Shown in pieces: positions 1-5,300 of a stretch of 6,144 nt of DNA. The position numbers were made by a program, and so were the translations under genes. The notes beneath the pieces were generated by a model. It did not search any database and was not told where the DNA came from. It saw only the letters and a program-made list of their open reading frames with translations. Source of the DNA: Coprobacillus sp. (lineage in GTDB: Bacteria; Bacillota_I; Bacilli_A; RFN20; CAG-826); assembly GCA_021203745.1 (NCBI GenBank), contig JAJQAP010000021.1:1-6144 (forward strand), in the 5' to 3' direction. How positions within the stretch are numbered: position 1 is the stretch's first letter; each line of letters opens with the position of its first letter.

Positions 1-233
1 ATCTAATAAATACCATTATGTGAGACTTATTACCCATAGTGTAATCAAAAAAAAAAAAAAAACGCAAGATGTAAGTAAGTAAATATAAGATAAATAAGGC
101 AGTTTCAGAAGCATTTTGATAACTTTGCTATAGTAATAAAGAGGTTCATAAGGAAATAAGTTCTACCCACCCACCTCCCCACGCAGGAAGATTGCCATAT
201 CTTACCTTTTCGATTTTCAATTGAAACTTTTCG
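1..233. other. Non-coding left flank
   Basis: No gene is recognisable on either strand. It holds a run of 16 A residues (47-62), TAAG-rich sequence (about 72-100), the C-rich tract at 166-180, a perfect 12-bp palindrome TTTCAATTGAAA (215-226), and a TGA (222-224) that closes the frame leading into the silent tail. A minus-strand frame from about 116 to the left edge runs through the homopolymer and has no convincing start site or protein signature. Confidence 0.6.
166..180 (-). other. G-rich motif that could form a quadruplex beside the left arm
   Basis: On the minus strand this reads GGGGAGGTGGGTGGG: four G-runs joined by single-base loops, the second run only two long, so two stacked tetrads are possible at most without bulges. 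It is a sharp outlier in an otherwise A+T-rich stretch and lies 53 bp outside the left arm. Function is unknown. Confidence 0.4.
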
Positions 234-382
234 GTCTATGAGGATACTAGTGGAGCACAGGTAAGCGCTAGCGGGACTACTAAAGAAGATTATAGAAGTA
301 ACACTATTAGTGTAAGCACTAGTACTAGTTTAAGTGGGGTATTAGTGGATCCTACAGAGAGTAGTAAGAAGGGGATAACAGT
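234..382 (+). repeat. Left arm of 149-bp inverted repeat
   Basis: This arm is the inverted counterpart of 3312-3460; aligned positions sum to 3694. I compared the arms base by base and found one mismatch, C at 247 against A on the minus strand at 3447, which changes Thr to Asn. Identity begins at GTCTATGAGGAT and ends at GGGATAACAGT, with unrelated or strongly diverged sequence on either side. The arm contains the palindromes ACACTATTAGTGT (301-313) and ACTAGTACTAGT (318-329). Confidence 0.96.
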
Positions 383-1265
383 TAACTTCTACTTTGTAGG
401 TGAAGAAGGAAATGGTAACTATAAGATACCTGACTACGCAGATGGATTCCTTGGAGGGTACTACACAGATGGTGTCTATAACAATGATGCCGAAGTTCAT
501 GGAACTTGGACTTCTCCAGATGAGTCCACAACAAAACTAACGGAAAATACAAGTGGAGACACGACCTATTACTCTATAACATTAGATTCACTCTATAATG
601 GGGATGTTACCTTCCAGATTTATCTTGAATACACTGATGAAGAAACAGGTACATTTAGCGACTGGGTTCACCAGATGTGGGATATCGACTATACTGTCTC
701 TAAATACCTCGCTAATGGAGGAACAATAGATGTTACTGTTTATCAGGATCCAAATGATTTTATTAGTGAAGACACGGGCGATGGGGGTGGAGAGACCTAT
801 GAAACCATGGATATTACAATTGTTACTATAAATACGGGTAACTCTTCCAATGTTAGTCCATATTGTACAGATTGTAGTAGCTGGACAGCACACGCTATGT
901 CTTCAATATCAGGTACAGATTATGCCTCATATGGCTCCTCTGGGCATTACTACACATTTGAGAATCATGGAAAGAGCACTGATCTCACTTTTGCAATTTC
1001 CACTACTAGTTATTATTGGCTATACTCAATTGTTCCAAATTCAAATGTTAGTGGAACCCAAAATAATTATATGTTCTGGAGTTCTGCTTATGGAGATTTG
1101 ACAAAGACTAATGAACCAAATAAGATGGGTCTCTCTCTATCGTATCTAGAAACTGATATTTCAACTATTCAAGAACTTATAGTCATTCTTAGCTTCAATT
1201 ATGCTGATTTCAGTACAAGTCAGCATTCTACAACCTCTATGACTGTTTCATTCGAAACAAAATAG
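234..1265 (+). CDS. Silent alternative C-terminal cassette for the Ig-repeat protein (no start codon)
   Basis: This open frame encodes an alternative tail for the protein on the opposite strand. Positions 234-382 repeat 3312-3460 and encode the same Ser/Thr-rich segment (VYEDTSGAQVSASG... through SSKKGITVN). The cassette then diverges over about 293 codons to a TAG stop at 1263-1265. The frame begins after a TGA at 222-224. It has no ATG before about 806, no Shine-Dalgarno sequence ahead of the GTG at 345 and no signal peptide, so it is unlikely to be translated where it lies. Its tail mirrors the expressed one: a first aromatic beta-rich domain (YYSITLDSL...FQIYLEY...DWVHQMWDIDYTVSKYL, compare YLSITLTDVS...LYYLEFE...DWKHEIDNLSFDISRYD), an acidic/Gly linker (EDTGDGGGETYE), then a diverged second domain. 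The alternative reading is a dead 3' duplication. Against that are the intact long frame, the near-perfect repeat, frame compatibility and a dedicated terminator. The ligand is unknown. Confidence 0.8.
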   Translation, partial: VYEDTSGAQVSASGTTKEDYRSNTISVSTSTSLSGVLVDPTESSKKGITVNFYFVGEEGNGNYKIPDYADGFLGGYYTDGVYNNDAEVHGTWTSPDESTTKLTENTSGDTTYYSITLDSLYNGDVTFQIYLEYTDEETGTFSDWVHQMWDIDYTVSKYLANGGTIDVTVYQDPNDFISEDTGDGGGETYETMDITIVTINTGNSSNVSPYCTDCSSWTAHAMSSISGTDYASYGSSGHYYTFENHGKSTDLTFAISTTSYYWLYSIVPNSNVSGTQNNYMFWSSAYGDLTKTNEPNKMGLSLSYLETDISTIQELIVILSFNYADFSTSQHSTTSMTVSFETK

Positions 1266-1303
1266 TTATATTGAATTAAGGCTCTATTCTGAGAATACAC
1301 AAA

Positions 1304-1331
1304 AAAGGACTAGATTATAATCTAGTCCTTT
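1304..1331. terminator. Bidirectional intrinsic terminator between silent tail and mrr
   Basis: This is a perfect 28-nt palindrome with core GGACTAG...CTAGTCC, flanked by A3 and T3. On the minus strand it is followed by six T residues, closing mrr 22 bp after its stop. On the plus strand it is followed by ATTTTA, 38 bp after the cassette's stop. It lies inside the invertible segment and so would travel with the silent tail. Confidence 0.85.
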
Positions 1332-1353
1332 ATTTTAGTTATTTAAAGACATT

Positions 1354-1974
1354 TCAATCTCTATCTACTTCGTATAAGGAGTCAAAATAGTCCTGATCAA
1401 GATTATAATCATTAACTTTATCGTCGTATTTACAGCCTATTTCGTGCTTTATAAGGAGAGTAATGAGCTCATTTTTATCAATAGTAATAACATTCTCTTT
1501 TTCCGCTCGTAAAAGAGCAGGTTCAGTAAATGTATTAGAGGTGACATAAATCATAACCGCTCGACTCGGTTTATCACATCCAATAAATTCGTTCATTTCT
1601 TTTAGGGTCACTTTATAGTCTTCATAATATTCTTTACACTGAACCACAACTGGGATAGATTTCTCCCCTAAAACGCTAACTTTAGCGATGATATCGATTC
1701 CTCCGTCATTATTTTTAGTTGTGGGCTTACTGCTCTTAAAACCGCATTGATTAAGGATATCATTAACGAGGAGCTCAAAGTTATAACAGTTCATATGCTG
1801 AACTCGAAGAAGAAGTAGTTTTTTAAACTCATCACTCGCTTCATATTCCTCTTCATTAACCTCTTTCCCTTTTATAGAAAAGATATAGTATGCTTCGTCT
1901 TCATATATTCCTCTTTTACTATACTCACTAGTTATTGACCACTTATCCCCAAAACTAGTAATCGCGCCATAATT
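1354..1974 (-). CDS. mrr: Mrr-type restriction endonuclease, catalytic part (frame-disrupted gene)
   Basis: This is the catalytic half of an Mrr-family (PD-(D/E)XK) nuclease. Known members of the family, such as E. coli Mrr, are modification-dependent type IV enzymes that cut methylated DNA. Numbering from the ATG at 1794: an FE motif at 6-7, DGGID at 30-34 and VVQCK at 50-54 give the expected catalytic set (D34, Q52, K54, possibly E7). The C-terminus LLIKHEIG...LDQDYFD resembles the E. coli Mrr ending LMIENEVG...LDMDYFE as I remember it. The frame is open upstream to 1974 (after a TAA at 1975-1977) and encodes more Mrr-like sequence, including GDKWSIT. That extension has no ATG, GTG or TTG before 1794, and the ATG at 1794 has no Shine-Dalgarno sequence and would begin exactly at the catalytic domain. 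The piece is therefore best read as the second half of one gene whose first half is the overlapping frame at 1932-2213. The stop is TGA, 22 bp before a strong hairpin and T-run. Confidence 0.8.
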   Translation of the reverse strand, partial: NYGAITSFGDKWSITSEYSKRGIYEDEAYYIFSIKGKEVNEEEYEASDEFKKLLLLRVQHMNCYNFELLVNDILNQCGFKSSKPTTKNNDGGIDIIAKVSVLGEKSIPVVVQCKEYYEDYKVTLKEMNEFIGCDKPSRAVMIYVTSNTFTEPALLRAEKENVITIDKNELITLLIKHEIGCKYDDKVNDYNLDQDYFDSLYEVDRD

Positions 1975-2213
1975 TTAAGATACGTCCTTGCAATTTTAGT
2001 CCTATATTCAAATTCACTTAATGGATTTGAAGGGTTATTTTTCCTCTCTATTTGCTCTTTACTTAAATCTAGGAGTCTTGCTACTTCCTTTTGTAAATCA
2101 TGGATTTCCCCTTCCCCATCTAGGTTTTTTAAAGCCACAAAGGTTGCTCTTATTAGAAGAGGGTAATCTGTAAGCGGATCAATATCACTTTCATAATAAA
2201 GACGTTCTGCCAT
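1932..2213 (-). CDS. mrr: N-terminal winged-helix part of the Mrr endonuclease (frame-disrupted gene)
   Basis: This 93-residue frame starts at an ATG preceded by GAAGGT, 7 nt away. It matches the usual N-terminal DNA-recognition domain of Mrr proteins (Mrr_N, winged helix): YPLLIRATFVALKNLDGEGEIHDLQKEVARLL is followed by LSKEQIERK and then FEYRTKIARTYLK, which aligns with the R...A...LK helix of E. coli Mrr. After K80 the frame runs into IMARLLVLGISGQ and stops. In the other frame, reading on gives NYGAITSFGDKWSIT, the expected continuation with a Gly at the place of the conserved AGL. One base is missing around the A4 run at 1974-1977. Joined, the two halves give about 286 residues, close to E. 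coli Mrr (about 304). Taken alone it would be called a small hypothetical protein. A mutation, a sequencing error or programmed frameshifting could each explain the split. Confidence 0.75.
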   Translation of the reverse strand: MAERLYYESDIDPLTDYPLLIRATFVALKNLDGEGEIHDLQKEVARLLDLSKEQIERKNNPSNPLSEFEYRTKIARTYLKIMARLLVLGISGQ

Positions 2214-2220
2214 TACTTAT

Positions 2221-2226
2221 ACCTTC
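2221..2226 (-). promoter_or_regulatory. Ribosome binding site of the mrr first half
   Basis: GAAGGT on the minus strand lies 7 nt before the ATG at 2213-2211. It supports that ATG as the real start of the mrr gene. The catalytic frame has no comparable site. Confidence 0.55.
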
Positions 2227-2347
2227 AATCTTAAAATTATCATTTCATTATGCACTAATCAATTTTAGTTCATATATTAATGTTATAAATACCATTTTAT
2301 TTGCATATATGTTTAATTTAAAACTAAAATTATTAAATATATGTTGC
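2227..2347. other. A+T-rich spacer upstream of mrr
   Basis: This is the gap between the giant gene's terminator and the mrr ribosome binding site. It is very A+T-rich. The best promoter-like pair on the minus strand, TTGATT with a weak TAATTT 17 nt later, is too poor to call. Nothing else is recognised. Confidence 0.4.
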
Positions 2348-2380
2348 AAAAGAACTAGGTACTTGGTACCTAGCCCTTTT
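2348..2380. terminator. Intrinsic terminator after the giant gene
   Basis: An 8-bp perfect stem (CTAGGTAC/GTACCTAG, 2355-2362 with 2366-2373) with a 3-nt loop is extended by AAAAG/CTTTT (2348-2352 with 2376-2380) across a small internal loop. It begins about 18 bp after the TAA of the giant gene on the minus strand and leads into TTCTTTT. It separates that gene from mrr, which is read in the same direction. Confidence 0.8.
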
Positions 2381-2398
2381 TATTATAAGTCACTGAAC

Positions 2399-5300
2399 TT
2401 ATTTTAATTGGCCATTCTCTCCAACGACATCACTGACAGCACCGCTATACCAAGTGCCACCACTGATTTCAGTATAGAATGAGCTTGATGCAGTTCCTTG
2501 ATTAGTCTCTGTCCACTCTTCAAATTTACTTAAATCTGCATAGATGACAAATGTCGCAGTTTCTCCGCAGTCAGAAGGTATTGTTATATTAAAATAATAG
2601 CTTTGGTTACTACATCCACCTTGGAATTCTATTGTGTAAGATTTTCCGGATAAAAGTTCAAGAGTGGATGACTGATAATAGCCACACCTCTTACTATTAT
2701 TAACATAAGCATCTATATATGTGGAGTTATCATAGTTATACCACCCCTCTTTATCACCATTATTGACAAAGATGTTATTAATATTATGGAATGTCGCACC
2801 ATTTACCCAGCCACTTCCTACATCAACTACACAAATATAAGTAGTAACAGTGATTGACTCTTCATCTCCACCAGATTTTCCTTCTTCCTCTTCAGGGGCA
2901 AGCCAGCCGCTTAAATCATCATGATATGAAACTACATCAAGTGTGTATGTACAACCATTCTCATCGTATCTAGAGATATCAAATGATAAGTTATCTATCT
3001 CATGTTTCCAGTCAAAACTTGAAGTTGCCTCAAATTCAAGGTAGTAGAGAACAGTACCAACATTAAGACTAACGTCAGTCAAAGTGATGGATAAGTAGTC
3101 ATATTCTCCATCATTTTTGACAGTCATTAGACCTTCACCTGTATATGAGTTTGGAGTGACTTTTTTGCCTTCATAATTCCAGTCATTGTAACCACCATCA
3201 TCGGTGTCTACCCATGTATAATCATCACATAATCCGATATAGACAGAATAATCAGTAGTAGATAATTCTTGCGGGTCGTCCTCTAATGTTGAAGCATGTA
3301 AATATATATTTACTGTTATCCCCTTCTTACTACTCTCTGTAGGATCCACTAATACCCCACTTAAACTAGTACTAGTGCTTACACTAATAGTGTTACTTCT
3401 ATAATCTTCTTTAGTAGTCCCGCTAGCGCTTACCTGTGCTCCACTATTATCCTCATAGACAATCTTAGGAGCATCAGCTGGAGCGTCACTATAGGTATTT
3501 CTATCATAATCTAATACTAAAGCGTATTTGATATAAGAACCTAAGACCTGATTAGATAGAGTATAAGTACCAGTATTACCACTCATAGTAACTTCATGAG
3601 TAAGGGTAGAGGTATTCCAGCTACCACTATTTTGACTATCTACTCCATCAATAAGGATATAGAGTTTAGCGTAGCTAGGTAAATTATCATTAAAGGTAAA
3701 TGAGAGAGTGACATCAGTGGTCGTAATCGAAGCTAAATTAGGAGTTACTGTAATGGTAATAGATTGAGTAACACCACTACCATCTGCCGCAGTGGCAATA
3801 ATAGTAACTGTCTTAGAGGCTTCATTATCTTCTAAAGTAGGAGCAGTAAAGGTAATAGATGTATCTGTTCCGGCACTGTCTAGTTCGACATCACTAGAAG
3901 ACCAATTAATAGCTTTATTAGTGGCATCATCATTTACTGAAGCGATAATAGTTACCTCAGTTCCTTCAGTGCAGGTATTACCTTCAACACTTGACGTTAA
4001 AGTAAGAGACTCGACAAGTGAAGTCACAGTCACTGTGCAAGTTCCTTCAACAGTGGTGCCGTAAACTGTAGCGGTAACTTTAATAACGGCAGTTCCAGTC
4101 TTACTACCAGCGGTAATAGTAGCGCTAGCGCCTTCGAAACTAACAGTTGTTCCAGTGCTATCAGTGTCTTCTATAGACCAAGTATAGGTAACTCCTTCGA
4201 CACCGCTAGGTGTAAGAACAGCACTTATGGTAGAGGTATCACCTTTATTAAGACTAATAGAGTCAGGAGTAATAGTTACGCCTGTAATAGCAGGTGCAAT
4301 AGTAATAGTAGCCTCTAATGTAGTTTCACATAATGTAGTATCAGATGGAGTAATAGTTACTGTCGCTGTCCCAGCGGAACGTCCAGATACTTTAGTGCCG
4401 ACAATAGCGATATATCCAGAAGAAGTTTCTTCGCTAAGGACAATATCCTTATTAGTGGCATTCTCTGGAGTGACGACTACGTGTTCAGCTAGATCAATTT
4501 CTCCACCAGCGGTAATAGTAAACTCGCCATTTGTGTGCTCACTATCAAATGCAATCGATGTTGGGTGAATTTTACTAGTATCTTGAGTAATTGTAACTGT
4601 GAACTCTTCACTATAAACTTCTCCCACTTTCGCTTTAAGAGTGACAGTGCCAGTATAGTAACTAGTGGTTAAAGTGGTACCGCTTAAAGTCGCGCCTGTC
4701 TCACCAGCGTTAACTAATTCTAGCGCCCACGACTGGCCAGTCATTTCTTCACCATACTGGTTATAAACAGTAACGGATAAGCTAGATAAGTCGAGACTAC
4801 TTTCTGTCGTTACACTTAGGGATGAAGTATCTGAAACAGTAACACTTGCGACATATTCATCTTCTCTTACGATAGTTACTGTTAATGTTGCAGTTTCTTT
4901 ATTGCCGCTTGCATTATCACCGCTAGAGGTAATAGTAACAGGTACCTCTTGATTTTGATTAATTGAGGTACTTGTCGCCGTTAAGGTAACTACCCCAGTA
5001 GATGAATCAGGTGCACTTGCGGTTAAATATTCACTATAGGAAGAATCAACCTCTAGAGTCCATCCCTTTTCAGTAGCTGTTTCAGGTAGGATGCTAACTT
5101 TGACATCGGCTTCTGTATCAGTAGCGCCTACTGTTAAAGTCTCACCAAGTTTAAGAGTTTTACTATTTTCAGAAAGACTAATTCCAGTCACAGGAACAGT
5201 TCCCGCAACTGTATTAGTAACTGTCACATTAATTGTTTGAGCAGTGGCTCCACCTTCGGCATCTTTAGGAGTAACTATAACCTCTGCGGTTTGTCCTCCA

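Larger units (their letters stand above)
234..3460. other. Predicted invertible DNA segment (C-terminal tail switch)
   Basis: The segment is bounded by the two 149-bp inverted arms. About 2.9 kb between them holds, in order, the silent tail (+), a bidirectional terminator, the broken mrr gene (-), a terminator and the expressed tail (-). Inversion would put the silent tail behind the constant body and store the present tail in the silent position. The silent side has 880 coding bases after the arm and the expressed side has 910; both leave remainder 1 on division by 3, so frame is kept in either orientation. No recombinase gene is inside. The structure is read directly from the sequence; that it inverts in living cells is inference. 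Confidence 0.75.

Noticed and set aside
6..17. 12-mer ATAAATACCATT shared with 2285-2296
   Set aside because: In A+T-rich DNA of this length a match of this size is expected by chance, and the flanks do not match.
1..116. Minus-strand frame through the poly-A run as a membrane peptide
   Set aside because: The hydrophobic Phe run comes from the homopolymer. There is no ribosome binding site and no recognisable family.
345..347. GTG as a functional start of the plus-strand tail
   Set aside because: It lies inside the inverted repeat, where the same codon is an internal valine of the giant protein, and has no Shine-Dalgarno sequence.
588..1101. Overlapping short frames on both strands within the silent tail
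   Set aside because: They are out-of-frame shadows of the tail, with low-complexity or unnatural composition and no start signals.
1974..1977. A4 run as a classical -1 slippery site
   Set aside because: In zero frame it reads T CTT AAA; a -1 slip would place the tRNAs on TCT and TAA, a poor re-pairing. T TTG GGG at 1953-1947 is the better candidate.
4121..4130. AGCGCTAGCG also found in the left arm (264-273) as a possible third recombination site
   Set aside because: Only 10 bp match and the flanks differ; it is explained by Ala/Ser codons in both places.
4106..4520. 16-bp direct repeat ACCAGCGGTAATAGTA at 4106-4121 and 4505-4520
   Set aside because: It encodes the recurring TITAG motif of neighbouring Ig-like domains, so homology or codon bias explains it. 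It is too short to call a recombination site.
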